Source: Billgrantia lactosivorans (GTDB lineage Bacteria; Pseudomonadota; Gammaproteobacteria; Pseudomonadales; Halomonadaceae). Taken from it: a stretch of 64,000 nt of DNA. A program made the translations under genes and the position numbers. The first letter of the stretch is position 1. Each line of letters begins with the position of its first letter. Of this stretch, positions 53,811 through 63,616 are shown piece after piece. Under the pieces are notes generated by a model, which was given only the letters and a program-made list of their open reading frames with translations, was not told the origin of the DNA and did not search any database. The stretch spans positions 186,001 through 250,000 of the forward strand of contig NZ_QHGY01000001.1 in assembly GCF_003254665.1 (NCBI RefSeq), in the 5' to 3' direction.

Positions 53811-55172
53811 GTGTCTGACTTCGACTATGACCTGTTCGTCATCGGCGCCGGTTCCGGTGGGGTGCGTGCCGCCCGCACCGCGGCGGCAACCGGCGCCAGG
53901 GTGGCCGTTGCCGAAGACCGCTACCTGGGCGGTACCTGTGTCAACGTGGGTTGCGTGCCCAAGAAGCTCTACTCCTATGCCGCCCACTTTCACGATGCCT
54001 TTCGGGATGGCCGCGGCTTCGGCTGGCAGCTGCCCGCGGCTCCGGAGTTCGACTGGGCCACGCTGCGTGACAACAAGGTCCACGAGATCAAGCGGCTCAA
54101 CGAGATCTACGGCCGCCTGTTGGAGAGCGCCGGCGTACGCTTGATCAACGGGCGGGCGCGGGTGGCGGATGCCCACCGCGTCGAGGTCGCGGGCGAGAGC
54201 ATTACCGCCGCCAAGATCCTGGTGGCCGTCGGCGGGTGGCCCTGGATACCCGATTTTCCCGGGCGCGAGCTGGCGGTGACTTCCAACGAGGTGTTCGACC
54301 TGGCGCAGTTGCCGCGGCGTTTCCTGGCGCTGGGGGGCGGCTATATCGCAGTGGAGTTCGCCAGTATCTTCAATGGCCTGGGCAGCGAGTCCCACCTGGT
54401 CTATCGCGGCGAGCTGTTCCTGCGCGGCTTCGACCGGGAAGTGCGCGAGTTCACCCGGGAGCAGATGGCGGCCAAGGGCGTCAGGTTGCACTTCGAGACC
54501 AACGTCGAGCGGATCGACAAGGTCGAGGGCGGGCTTCGGGTCACGCTCACCAACGGCGAAGCGCTGGAGGTCGATGCCGTGCTGGCGGCGACCGGGCGCC
54601 GGCCGCACGTGGAGGGCTTGGGGCTCGATGCGCTGGGGGTCGAGCTCAATGGCGACGGTAGCGTCAAGGTCAACGAGCGCTTCGAGACCTCGGTTCCCTC
54701 GATCCTGGCGCTGGGCGACGTCACCGGCGGTCCCGAACTGACACCCGTGGCGCTGGCGGAGGCGATGCACCTGGTGCAGCAGCACTTCGCTGATGCCCAG
54801 CCGGCACCGCTGGATTACCGCAATATCGCCACCGCGGTGTTCTGCCACCCCAATATCGGCACGGTTGGGCTCTCGGAGGAGCAGGCGCGCAAGCAGCATG
54901 GGGCGATACGGGTCTACCGTACCGACTTCCGCCCCCTGAAGCACACGCTTTCCGGCAGCGAGGAGCGCTGCCTGATGAAACTGATCGTCGCCGACGACAG
55001 CGACGTGGTGGTGGGCGCCCACATGGTGGGCGAGGAGGCCGGCGAGCTGATCCAGGGCATTGCCATCGCGGTGCGGGCCGGCCTGACCAAGGCGGATTTC
55101 GACGCTACCGTCGGCATCCACCCGACGGCGGCCGAGGAGTTCGTCACCATGCGCACGCTCTCGCGCCGCTGA
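53811..55172 (+). CDS. gor: Glutathione reductase (NADPH)
   Basis: This 453-residue flavoenzyme has FAD-binding GAGSGGVRAAR, the redox disulfide GGTCVNVGCVPKK (Cys43 and Cys48), and a second Rossmann GGGYIAVEFASIF. Arginines following the latter (YRGELFLRGFD) indicate NADPH preference. HPTAAEEFVTM is the His-Glu pair of the partner subunit. The GTG start at 53811 has GGGGAA upstream. It maintains reduced glutathione for the glutaredoxin and other thiol systems in this window. Confidence 0.95.
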   Translation: MSDFDYDLFVIGAGSGGVRAARTAAATGARVAVAEDRYLGGTCVNVGCVPKKLYSYAAHFHDAFRDGRGFGWQLPAAPEFDWATLRDNKVHEIKRLNEIYGRLLESAGVRLINGRARVADAHRVEVAGESITAAKILVAVGGWPWIPDFPGRELAVTSNEVFDLAQLPRRFLALGGGYIAVEFASIFNGLGSESHLVYRGELFLRGFDREVREFTREQMAAKGVRLHFETNVERIDKVEGGLRVTLTNGEALEVDAVLAATGRRPHVEGLGLDALGVELNGDGSVKVNERFETSVPSILALGDVTGGPELTPVALAEAMHLVQQHFADAQPAPLDYRNIATAVFCHPNIGTVGLSEEQARKQHGAIRVYRTDFRPLKHTLSGSEERCLMKLIVADDSDVVVGAHMVGEEAGELIQGIAIAVRAGLTKADFDATVGIHPTAAEEFVTMRTLSRR

Positions 55173-55192
55173 GCCGAGCCTCGCTCACGATC

Positions 55193-55217
55193 GTCGGGCC
55201 GCCACGGGCGGCCCGAC
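55193..55217 (+). terminator. Strong hairpin after gor
   Basis: GTCGGGCCGCC and GGCGGCCCGAC form a perfect 11-bp stem with a 3-base loop, 20 bp past the gor stop. Only a few T residues follow. It separates gor from the ect promoters. Confidence 0.6.
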
Positions 55218-55301
55218 ATCGTTGCGATCATCGCTGGTCGGCTGGACTACACTCTTGAGGTGGTGCGATAGAGTGGCGCTTCGGCAACCGACGATAAATT
55301 T

Positions 55302-55365
55302 TTGTTATGGAATGGTGCCGCTCTCATAATGCTAGTTTTGATTTGACGCAGAGCCCTGTTATCAT
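55302..55365 (+). promoter_or_regulatory. Two candidate promoters upstream of ectABC
   Basis: P1 is TTGTTA (55302-55307), 17 bp, CATAAT (55325-55330; five of six). P2 is TTGATT (55338-55343), 16 bp, TATCAT (55360-55365; five of six). Both lie in an AT-rich stretch contrasting with the GC-rich genes. Tandem promoters ahead of ectA are known in Halomonas elongata (vegetative and stress sigma factors). Which sigma factor uses each box here is not readable by eye. Confidence 0.6.
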
Positions 55366-55397
55366 TACGAGCAACATCGCTACAGCGAAGCCTAACC

Positions 55398-55976
55398 ATG
55401 AACGTGACAACGCAGCCCTTCACACCCTCCGCCGACCTGGCCCGCCCCAGCGTGGCCGATGCCGTGGTCGGCAGCGATGCCTCGCCACTGTTCATCCGCA
55501 AGCCCAATCCCGACGACGGCTGGGGTATCTACGAACTGGTCAAGTCGTGCCCGCCGCTCGACGTCAATTCGGCCTATGCCTACCTGTTGCTGGCGACCCA
55601 GTTCCGCGATACCTGTGCCGTCGCCACCAACGAAGAGGGGGAGATCGTCGGCTTCGTGTCCGGCTACGTGAAGAGCAACGCTCCCGACACCTATTTCCTG
55701 TGGCAGGTGGCGGTGGGCGAGAAGGCCCGTGGCACCGGGCTGGCGCGGCGCCTCGTCGAGGCCGTCATGAGCCGCCCCGAGCTGGTAGAGGTCCATCACC
55801 TGGAAACCACCATCACGCCGGACAACCAGGCGTCCTGGGGGCTCTTCCGCCGCCTGGCCGATCGCTGGCAGGCGCCGCTCAACAGCCGTGAATACTTTTC
55901 CACGGACCAGCTCGGTGGTGAACACGACCCCGAGAACCTCGTGCGTATCGGTCCCTTCGACACGCGGCGCATCTGA
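55398..55976 (+). CDS. ectA: L-2,4-diaminobutyrate acetyltransferase
   Basis: This 192-residue GNAT enzyme acetylates diaminobutyrate, the second step of ectoine synthesis. It has the acetyl-CoA loop VAVGEKARGTGLARRLVEAV. The core FIRKPNPDDGWGIYELVKSCPPLDVNSAYAYLLL is diagnostic of EctA, and the tail with LETTITPDNQASWGLFRRLA fits. The ribosome site is weak (GAAG). It opens the ectABC operon, which makes ectoine, the main osmolyte expected in this organism. Confidence 0.97.
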   Translation: MNVTTQPFTPSADLARPSVADAVVGSDASPLFIRKPNPDDGWGIYELVKSCPPLDVNSAYAYLLLATQFRDTCAVATNEEGEIVGFVSGYVKSNAPDTYFLWQVAVGEKARGTGLARRLVEAVMSRPELVEVHHLETTITPDNQASWGLFRRLADRWQAPLNSREYFSTDQLGGEHDPENLVRIGPFDTRRI

Positions 55977-56035
55977 TCCCACCCGAATCGCTGGATGGTC
56001 GAGCCTCTCGGCCGTCCCCGCTTTCCTACGCTTGA

Positions 56036-57322
<1,287 letters not shown>

Positions 57323-57357
57323 GCGTCGACCCGACGCGCCACCCATGACCTTTTGTC

Positions 57358-57381
57358 GGCCGGCTGTCGTGGCAGCCGGCC
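57358..57381 (+). other. Intercistronic hairpin between ectB and ectC
   Basis: GGCCGGCTG and CAGCCGGCC form a perfect 9-bp stem with a 6-base loop, preceded by TTTT. It could end part of the transcripts, protect the ectAB 3' end or set the ectC ratio. I found no sigma-54 site (GG-N10-GC) in the 89 bp gap. Confidence 0.55.
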
Positions 57382-57411
57382 AATCCATGGAATGAACGGA
57401 GACCTGGGAAG

Positions 57412-57807
57412 ATGATCGTTCGCAATCTCGAGGAAGCGCGCAAGACAGACCGCCTGGTCAAGGCGGAGAGCGGCACCTGGGACAGCACTCGCCTGGTGCT
57501 GGCCAATGACGGCGGCGGCTTTTCGTTCCACATCACGCGGATCTACGAAGGCACCGAGACCCATATCCACTACAAGCATCACTACGAGTCGGTGTACTGC
57601 ATCGAGGGCGAAGGTGAGGTGGAAACCCTGGCCGATGGCAAGATCTGGCCGATCAAGCCGGGTGACATCTACATTCTCGACCAGCATGACGAACACCTGC
57701 TGCGCGCCCACAAGACCATGCACCTGGCCTGCGTGTTCACGCCGCCGATCACCGGCAAGGAAGTGCACCGCGAGGATGGCTCCTACGCGCCGGCCGACGA
57801 GGCGTGA
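57412..57807 (+). CDS. ectC: Ectoine synthase
   Basis: This 131-residue cupin-fold, iron-dependent enzyme closes the ring of N-acetyl-diaminobutyrate to give ectoine. [41 protein letters not shown] and [17 protein letters not shown] are diagnostic. Length fits the usual 128-135. GGAG and GGAAG lie in the leader. No ectD hydroxylase follows, so hydroxyectoine would need a gene elsewhere. Confidence 0.98.
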   Translation: MIVRNLEEARKTDRLVKAESGTWDSTRLVLANDGGGFSFHITRIYEGTETHIHYKHHYESVYCIEGEGEVETLADGKIWPIKPGDIYILDQHDEHLLRAHKTMHLACVFTPPITGKEVHREDGSYAPADEA

Positions 57808-57838
57808 TGGCGGGCGCGCGCTGCGTCAGCCCAAGCAT

Positions 57839-57864
57839 GAACCCCGACCGGAGCGTCGGGGTTC
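57839..57864 (+). terminator. Hairpin terminator candidate after ectC
   Basis: Perfect 10-bp stem GAACCCCGAC/GTCGGGGTTC with loop CGGAGC, 32 bp past the ectC stop. It is followed by GTCGTG rather than a run of T. Confidence 0.5.
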
Positions 57865-57996
57865 GTCGTGTGATCGGCGCCATGCAGTGGACCCAGGCGT
57901 CAGGCCGCAGGGGGCCGGCGGAGAGCGCTCCGGCACAATCCTGAGTCTAGGTTCGCATAATGTATATTATGTTAAATCACGCCCGTGTCGCGACGT

Positions 57997-58026
57997 TGGA
58001 CAACGCCACCCCGAAATCCTTATCAT
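57997..58026 (+). promoter_or_regulatory. Candidate promoter of the retropepsin/amidoligase cluster
   Basis: TGGACA, an 18-bp spacer and TATCAT match the sigma-70 consensus at five of six positions in each box. It lies downstream of the AT-rich inverted repeat at 57956-57971, a possible operator. Confidence 0.45.
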
Positions 58027-58124
58027 CCCCCGGCATGTCTTGCCGCGACCAGACGTGTGCCCTTCACGCCAAGCCCACTGCCGCTACGCCCGGCCCGTAG
58101 CCCGACCGGAGGCTGTCGATTCCA

Positions 58125-58970
58125 ATGCGACCGAGAACGCTATCCGCACCCATCGCCTGGTTGCTGAGCACCATGATCATCAGCGGATGCGCCCTCACAC
58201 CTGACTCAGAACCCGAGCCCAGTCTCAGTCCCGCGGCCTTCGAGGCCCGCATCGGTCAGCTCGAGGAGCAGATCGCGCAGAGCTGTGTCCGTCCCGACCC
58301 CCGGGCGGACGACGACCAACGCCAGGCCGAGCTGCTCGCCGAGCTGCGCGACGCCGGTCTCACGCTGCGCCACCTGCGCGGCGACATCGAGCGGCTGGAG
58401 CAGCGCGGCGACGACCCCAAGGTGGTGCCGGCGGAATGCAACGACGAGCTGAGCGAGACGCTGTCGTCCAAGGAGATGGTGGGTCGCTCCGAATGGGTCG
58501 GCCTGCCGGACGTGGGCACCTACCTGCGCGCCCGCGTCGACTCGGGGGCCAACACCTCTTCTCTCTCGGCCACCGACATCACCCGTTTCGAGCGTGACGG
58601 CGAGGATTGGGTGCGCTTCAAGCTGGGCCTCAACGAGGACGATGTGGTCGTCGACAGCGTCCGCGACGAATGGATCGAGCGCCCGATCGAGCGCCGGGTG
58701 CGCATCATGCAGGCGGCTGGCAGCGAGTCGCGCCCGGTCGTCAGCCTGCTGATGACCCTGGGACCGATCCGCGAGACGGTGGAGTTCACCCTCAACGATC
58801 GCACCCATCTCAACTACCCGGTCCTGCTCGGCCGCCGCTTCCTGATGGACATCGCCCTGATCGACGTGGCGGAGAACTACATCCACCCACGTCCCGAGTT
58901 TCCGGGCGGCCGCCCGGCCTCCGAGGCGGCGGAAGACGAGATCAACGACCGGGACGAAGAAGAAGGCTGA
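58125..58970 (+). CDS. Retropepsin-like aspartic protease lipoprotein (putative ATP-dependent zinc protease family)
   Basis: This 281-residue lipoprotein has a signal peptide and lipobox ISGC (Cys22). A short coiled coil follows (about 40-95), and then a retropepsin-like domain with the catalytic motif VDSGANTSS (Asp139) and the hydrophobic-Gly motif YPVLLGRRFLMD. Databases often name this family ATP-dependent zinc protease, but the fold motifs are those of a single-domain aspartic protease. It should be anchored in the periplasm or on the outer membrane. GGAGG lies 12 nt before the ATG. It opens a three-gene unit, 36 bp ahead of the transglutaminase-like gene. Confidence 0.85.
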   Translation: MRPRTLSAPIAWLLSTMIISGCALTPDSEPEPSLSPAAFEARIGQLEEQIAQSCVRPDPRADDDQRQAELLAELRDAGLTLRHLRGDIERLEQRGDDPKVVPAECNDELSETLSSKEMVGRSEWVGLPDVGTYLRARVDSGANTSSLSATDITRFERDGEDWVRFKLGLNEDDVVVDSVRDEWIERPIERRVRIMQAAGSESRPVVSLLMTLGPIRETVEFTLNDRTHLNYPVLLGRRFLMDIALIDVAENYIHPRPEFPGGRPASEAAEDEINDRDEEEG

Positions 58971-59006
58971 CGCCGGGCTTCGACTCCCTACCTGCAAGGA
59001 TGATAC

Positions 59007-60512
59007 ATGTCGCGACTGCCCTTCTATCTCATCGTGGGTCTGCTGATGGTGCTCGGTATCGGCACGAGCCTGCATCGTCATATCCAGATGGAGGTGCCGT
59101 GGACGCCGGGGGAACAGCGCCAGGTGTGGGAGGTCGAGGCCATCGTCGACTTCACCGCCCTGGGCGAGCCCGCTCGCGTCGAACTGGCCCTGCCCTCGCA
59201 TCAGCGCGGCTACCGCATCCTGACCGAGAACACCGCTTCACCGGGCTACGGCCTGTCGTTCCTGCAGGACGAGACCGGCCGCCGCGCGCAGTGGTCGATT
59301 CGTAGCGCCACGGGGAGCCAGCAGCTCTACTACTCCGTGCGCCTGCTGGTCACCGACGACCAGCGCCAGCGCCAGGTCTCGCGTCCGTCCCTGCGCGAAG
59401 TCAGCTGGGAGCGCCCCTACGATACCGCGGCGGCCCAGGTGATCGAGCGTGCGTGGATGCGCAGCGCCGACCCCTACACGTTCACTCGTGAGCTGATCCG
59501 CGACTTCAACGACGATCGCCAGGGCGAGAATGCGCGCCTGCTGCTGACCCAGTTCGAGCGCACTCCCCTGCTGGTACGCCTGCTCAACCAGGCCGGCGTA
59601 CATGCCCGAGAGGTCAATGGCCTGGTGCTCGAGGATGGGCGCCGGCGCCAGTCGCTGACCTCGTGGATCATGGTCTTCGAGGACGAGGAGAACTGGGCGC
59701 TGTTCGACCCGCGTACCGCCGACCAGGGCCAGCCGGAGAACCTCCTGCTGTGGGAAGCCGGCGGGCGCGCCGTGCTCGAGGTCGAGGGGGGCACCAACTC
59801 GCGCGTGACCTTCTCGATGCTGTCGCGCAGCCAACCCGCCGCGGCGGCGGTGCGCAGCCAGCTGGCCGACGACACCCTGCTCAACTTCTCGATCCACAGC
59901 CTGCCGCTCGAGGAGCAGGCGCTGTTCCAGACCATCCTGCTGATTCCCATCGGCGCGCTGGTGGTCGTGTTCCTGCGCATCCTGGTCGGGATCAAGACGT
60001 CGGGTACCTTCATGCCCGTGCTGATTGCGCTGGCCTTCATCCAGACCTCGCTGCCCACCGGCCTGATCGGCTTCCTGCTGGTGGTATCGGTCGGGCTGGT
60101 GATACGCAACTACCTCTCGTATCTCAACCTGCTGCTGGTGGCGCGAGTCTCGGCGGTGATCATCACGGTCATCGCCATCATTTCGATCTTCTCCGTGCTG
60201 TCCTACCGGGTGGGCCTCAATGCGGGCCTGACGATCACCTTCTTCCCGATGATCATCCTGGCCTGGACCATCGAGCGCATGTCGATCCTGTGGGAGGAAG
60301 AAGGCCCCAAGCAGGTATTGATTCAGGGCGGCGGAAGCCTCATAACGGCAGTGTTGGCCTATCTCGCCATGAACAACCCGTGGATACGCCACATCACCTT
60401 CAACTTCCTGGGCGTACAGCTCATCATCATGTCGCTGATCCTGCTGCTGGGTAACTATACGGGGTACCGGCTGCTCGAGCTGAGACGTTTCAAGCCCGTC
60501 ACCGAGGACTGA
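59007..60512 (+). CDS. Inactive transglutaminase-like protein with seven membrane helices (UUP1 family)
   Basis: This 501-residue protein has an N-terminal membrane helix (about 5-23), a periplasmic transglutaminase-like domain (about 150-260) and six or seven membrane helices from about 305 to 490. The transglutaminase core is recognisable (LLVRLLNQAGVHAREVNGLVL...ALFDPRTAD). The Cys is absent, the protein has no cysteine at all, and HAW is TSW, so only the Asp-type residue remains. It would bind rather than cleave or cross-link. It is 5 bp upstream of the RimK-like ligase. Confidence 0.85.
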   Translation: MSRLPFYLIVGLLMVLGIGTSLHRHIQMEVPWTPGEQRQVWEVEAIVDFTALGEPARVELALPSHQRGYRILTENTASPGYGLSFLQDETGRRAQWSIRSATGSQQLYYSVRLLVTDDQRQRQVSRPSLREVSWERPYDTAAAQVIERAWMRSADPYTFTRELIRDFNDDRQGENARLLLTQFERTPLLVRLLNQAGVHAREVNGLVLEDGRRRQSLTSWIMVFEDEENWALFDPRTADQGQPENLLLWEAGGRAVLEVEGGTNSRVTFSMLSRSQPAAAAVRSQLADDTLLNFSIHSLPLEEQALFQTILLIPIGALVVVFLRILVGIKTSGTFMPVLIALAFIQTSLPTGLIGFLLVVSVGLVIRNYLSYLNLLLVARVSAVIITVIAIISIFSVLSYRVGLNAGLTITFFPMIILAWTIERMSILWEEEGPKQVLIQGGGSLITAVLAYLAMNNPWIRHITFNFLGVQLIIMSLILLLGNYTGYRLLELRRFKPVTED

Positions 60513-60517
60513 ACACC

Positions 60518-61513
60518 ATGTGGGCACGGCCGAGCCAGCTTCTACGTCGCGGCATCATCGGCATGAACCGGCGCAACATACGCTACATCGGGCGCTACAA
60601 CAGCCGGCGGCTCTATCCGCTGGTGGACGACAAGCTGAAGACCAAGCTGCTCGCCGAGAAGTACGGCATCACCACGCCGGCCCTGATCGGCACCGTGACC
60701 ACCCAGTTCGGCATCAAGGGGCTGCGGGAAATGATCGCCGGGCACCCCGGTTTCGTGATCAAGCCGGCCAAGGGCAGCGGCGGCAAGGGGATCCTGGTGA
60801 TCGAGCGGGTCGACCAGGAGGGCTTCATCAAGCCCAGCGGCGCCAAGCTCGGTCTCGAGGACCTGCACCGCCATATCTCCAATATCCTGTCCGGCCTCTA
60901 CTCGCTGGGCGGCGCTCCCGACGTGGCGATGATCGAGGGGCTGATCAACTTCGACGAGAAGCTCTCCGAATACACCTACGAGGGCGTGCCGGACATTCGC
61001 GTGATCATCTTCCGCGGCTATCCGGTGATGGCCATGATGCGCCTCTCCACGGCCGCCTCGGACGGCAAGGCCAACCTGCACCAGGGGGCGGTGGGCGTGG
61101 GACTCGACATCGCCACGGGCACCGCGGTGCGCGGGGTGCAGTTCGACCGCTCGCGCCGCGATCACCCGGACACCGGGCACGAGCTGGCCAGCCTGCGCAT
61201 TCCCGACTGGGGCAGCCTGCTGGAACTGGCGGCGGGCTGCTACGAGATGACCGGGCTCGGCTACCTGGGTACCGACATGGTGATCGACCGCGACCGCGGC
61301 CCCATGCTGCTCGAGCTCAATGCCCGCCCGGGGCTGGCCATCCAGATGGCCAACGGCGAAGGCCTGCGCTCGCGCCTGGACCTGGTGGAGAAGCAGCCCG
61401 AGGGAGTGGGTGTCAAGGCGCGGGTCGCCTTCTCCCAGCAGCACTTCGCCCGCCGAGGCGAGCTCAAGGGCCTGCCCGATCCCGAGCTGGCCCAGCCCTG
61501 CCTCAGCACGTAG
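60518..61513 (+). CDS. RimK-like ATP-grasp amidoligase (alpha-L-glutamate ligase-related)
   Basis: This 331-residue ATP-grasp enzyme has FVIKPAKGSGGKGILVI (nucleotide-binding Lys and Gly loop), VPDIRVIIFRGYPVMAMMR and the Mg2+-binding end LLELNARPGLAIQMAN. It belongs to the glutamate-ligase-related branch of RimK-like enzymes, which join an amino acid to a carboxylate through an acyl phosphate. The substrate is unknown. It ends the three-gene unit and is expected in the cytoplasm, while the other two products are in the envelope. zur starts 33 bp later. Confidence 0.87.
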   Translation: MWARPSQLLRRGIIGMNRRNIRYIGRYNSRRLYPLVDDKLKTKLLAEKYGITTPALIGTVTTQFGIKGLREMIAGHPGFVIKPAKGSGGKGILVIERVDQEGFIKPSGAKLGLEDLHRHISNILSGLYSLGGAPDVAMIEGLINFDEKLSEYTYEGVPDIRVIIFRGYPVMAMMRLSTAASDGKANLHQGAVGVGLDIATGTAVRGVQFDRSRRDHPDTGHELASLRIPDWGSLLELAAGCYEMTGLGYLGTDMVIDRDRGPMLLELNARPGLAIQMANGEGLRSRLDLVEKQPEGVGVKARVAFSQQHFARRGELKGLPDPELAQPCLST

Positions 61514-61546
61514 AATGAACGCTGCTCCAGAGACTTCGGGTCACCC

Positions 61547-61999
61547 ATGACCGACGCTACCTCCCTGCTCGCGCAGGCCGAACGACAATGCCAGCTCCGC
61601 GGGGTGCGCTTCACCCCGATCCGGCGACGCGTGCTCGAGATGATCGCCGGCACCAGCGGCGGCCTCAAGGCCTATGAGCTGCTCGACCGGCTGGCCGTCG
61701 AGCATGCGGCGGCCCGCCCGCCGACCGTCTATCGCGCCCTCGACTTCCTCATCGAGCAGGGCCTGGTGCACCGTATCGAATCGCTCAACGCCTATGTGGC
61801 CTGTCCCTGCCCCGAGCATGCCCACGGCTTCCAGCTGCTGATCTGCCGCCACTGCGGGCGTGTCGAGGAGCTGCACCTGGATGACGTCAACGCACAGCTC
61901 AGCGCCCAGGCGCGCGACCTGGGGTTTCGCGTCGAGCGCCAGACCATCGAACTGCTGGGCAGTTGCGACCTGTGCCTGAACGCGGCGGCACGCGCCTGA
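61547..61999 (+). CDS. zur: Fur-family zinc uptake regulator Zur
   Basis: This 150-residue Fur-family repressor has a winged helix with RPPTVYRALDFLIEQGLVHRIES (about 62-84). Zinc ligands lie in HGFQLLICRHCGRVEE and SCDLCLN (two CxxC pairs). HxFQLLICxxCG and the position upstream of hisI/yidD fit Zur rather than Fur. No Zur-box palindrome is evident in the 33 bp upstream, so autoregulation is not supported here. Confidence 0.88.
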   Translation: MTDATSLLAQAERQCQLRGVRFTPIRRRVLEMIAGTSGGLKAYELLDRLAVEHAAARPPTVYRALDFLIEQGLVHRIESLNAYVACPCPEHAHGFQLLICRHCGRVEELHLDDVNAQLSAQARDLGFRVERQTIELLGSCDLCLNAAARA

Positions 62000-62020
62000 A
62001 CCAGCCTGTAGGGAAGCCCC

Positions 62021-62473
62021 ATGACCGATACCTTCAAGCAACTCGAGCGCGCCGCGCTGGGCACGCGAACGCCCCTGGACGAGGTGCTCGAGGCCGTTCG
62101 CTTCAACGACGACGGGCTGATTCCCGCCATCGCCCAGCAGCATGACAGCGGCGAGGTGCTGATGATGGCCTGGATGAACCGCGAAGCGCTCGCGGAGACG
62201 CTCGCCACCGGCCGCGTCTGCTACTGGTCGCGCTCGCGCGGCAAGCTGTGGCGCAAGGGGGAGTCCTCCGGTCAGCAGCAGCACCTGCGCGGGGCCTGCC
62301 TCGACTGCGACGGCGACACCCTGCTGCTGCAGGTCGAGCAGACCGGCCCCGCGTGCCACACCGGGCGGCGCAGCTGTTTCTACCTGGCCTTGGAAAACGG
62401 CGAGGCGCGGATCACCAGCGAGCCGTTGATCGATCCCGAGGCACTCTATCGCAAGCCTGCGGAGGGGCGCTGA
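62021..62473 (+). CDS. hisI: Phosphoribosyl-AMP cyclohydrolase (HisI), monofunctional
   Basis: This 150-residue enzyme of histidine synthesis has [19 protein letters not shown] followed by [23 protein letters not shown] and RRSCFY. It carries the WxKGExSG motif, the Mg2+-binding DCDGD and the three zinc cysteines (DC, AC, SC). There is an N-terminal extension of about 20 residues and no HisE fusion. It lies 21 bp after zur and is probably co-transcribed. Zur-linked hisI paralogs exist in other bacteria, so this may be a second copy; whether it is the only hisI cannot be decided here. Confidence 0.92.
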   Translation: MTDTFKQLERAALGTRTPLDEVLEAVRFNDDGLIPAIAQQHDSGEVLMMAWMNREALAETLATGRVCYWSRSRGKLWRKGESSGQQQHLRGACLDCDGDTLLLQVEQTGPACHTGRRSCFYLALENGEARITSEPLIDPEALYRKPAEGR

Positions 62474-62476
62474 GGG

Positions 62477-62815
62477 GTGGCCCGGATCCCGCGCCCGGGC
62501 CACGGCCTGCGCCACGCGGCGGGGCTCGTCATGATCGTCCCGGTCAGGCTCTACCAGCTGGTGGTGAGCCCCCTGCTCGGGCCGCGCTGCCGCTTCTGGC
62601 CCAGCTGCTCGCACTATGCCGTCGAGGCCATCGAGGTACACGGCCCGCTGCGTGGCGGCTGGCTCGCGGTACGGCGCATCGTGCGCTGCCACCCCGGCAG
62701 TGCCGGCGGCATCGATCCCGTGCCCGGCGGGCCCAGCGAGCGGCTGTGCCGGGACGACCCCGAGCTGGACGAGCACTTTCGCTGCCGCCACGCTCGCCAC
62801 TCCCCCGAACGCTGA
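62477..62815 (+). CDS. yidD: Membrane protein insertion efficiency factor YidD
   Basis: This 112-residue protein starts at GTG 3 bp after his[34 protein letters not shown] and [15 protein letters not shown] contain the three invariant cysteines of YidD. It supports YidC-mediated insertion at the inner membrane. It is longer than most YidDs because of an N-terminal extension and a charged C-terminal tail. A later start at the ATG 62531 is possible. YidD is usually next to rnpA-yidC, so this zur-hisI-yidD order is unusual. Confidence 0.85.
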   Translation: MARIPRPGHGLRHAAGLVMIVPVRLYQLVVSPLLGPRCRFWPSCSHYAVEAIEVHGPLRGGWLAVRRIVRCHPGSAGGIDPVPGGPSERLCRDDPELDEHFRCRHARHSPER

Positions 62816-62956
62816 CCCCGCCATGCCGGCGCCTCGCCGCGATCCTGGCACCGCTTGACCAGCGCCTGTAGTAGCCCGCTACCACCCTCCTCCGCCTCGG
62901 CCGTGCCAGACTGAGAATGGCACACCCACCCCAACAAGCCGATGAGGAGACACGCC

Positions 62957-63538
62957 ATGTCCGCCAAGCGACTGCTCTTGCTGTGCGGCGACTATGCCGA
63001 AGACTACGAGACCATGGTGCCGTTCCAGGCGCTCCAGGCCGTGGGCCACCGCGTCGACGCGGTGTGTCCCGACAAGCGGTCCGGCGACAGCATCGCCACC
63101 GCCATTCACGACTTCGAAGGCGATCAGACCTACAGCGAGAAGCCGGGGCACCGCTTCACGCTCAACGCCGACTTCGCCGAGGTGACGCCGGCTGACTACG
63201 ACGGCCTGGTGATCGCCGGCGGTCGCGCCCCGGAATACCTGCGCCTGAACGAGAGTGTCCTCGCCCTGGTGCGTCATTTCTTCGAGGCCGACAAGCCGGT
63301 GGCGGCGATCTGTCACGCCGCCCAGCTGCTGGCGGCCGCGCGGGTGCTGGAGGGACGCACCTGCTCGGCCTATCCCGCCTGTCGCCCCGAGGTCGAGCTG
63401 GCCGGGGGCCGCTACGCCGACATCGCCGTGGACGCCGCGGTGACCGACGGCAAGCTGGTCACGGCACCGGCCTGGCCCGCCCATCCGGCCTGGATCGCCC
63501 AGTTCCTCGAGGTGCTCGGGACGCGTATCGAACGCTAG
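62957..63538 (+). CDS. DJ-1/PfpI-family protein
   Basis: This 193-residue protein of the class I glutamine amidotransferase-like superfamily has the nucleophile elbow [10 protein letters not shown] with Cys119-His120 and an acidic residue in the DYAEDYE loop. [17 protein letters not shown] is typical of PfpI-type proteins. Members act as glyoxalases, chaperones or peptidases; the activity here is not predicted. ATGAGGAG precedes the ATG at 62957. Confidence 0.9.
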   Translation: MSAKRLLLLCGDYAEDYETMVPFQALQAVGHRVDAVCPDKRSGDSIATAIHDFEGDQTYSEKPGHRFTLNADFAEVTPADYDGLVIAGGRAPEYLRLNESVLALVRHFFEADKPVAAICHAAQLLAAARVLEGRTCSAYPACRPEVELAGGRYADIAVDAAVTDGKLVTAPAWPAHPAWIAQFLEVLGTRIER

Positions 63539-63616
63539 CCACGGGGAGCGCCTTGCCCTGGCCCGCGTCCGGCACCATGATGAGGTGTCGGCCGGGCCAG
63601 CAAGGGAGGACATCGC

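Larger units (their letters stand above)
57808..58124 (+). other. 317-bp intergenic region after ectC: terminator hairpin and candidate promoter
   Basis: No gene is visible. At 57839-57864 a perfect 10-bp stem (GAACCCCGAC/GTCGGGGTTC, six-base loop) follows ectC and probably ends its transcript, though the T tract is poor. An AT-rich island holds an inverted repeat CATAAT/ATTATG (57956-57971). A sigma-70-like promoter follows: TGGACA (57997-58002), 18 bp, TATCAT (58021-58026), 99 bp before the next gene. The remainder shows nothing I can name. Confidence 0.55.

Noticed and set aside
57323..57411. Possible sigma-54 promoter for ectC.
   Set aside because: TGGCAG at 57370-57375 resembles the -24 element, but no GC element lies at the required distance.
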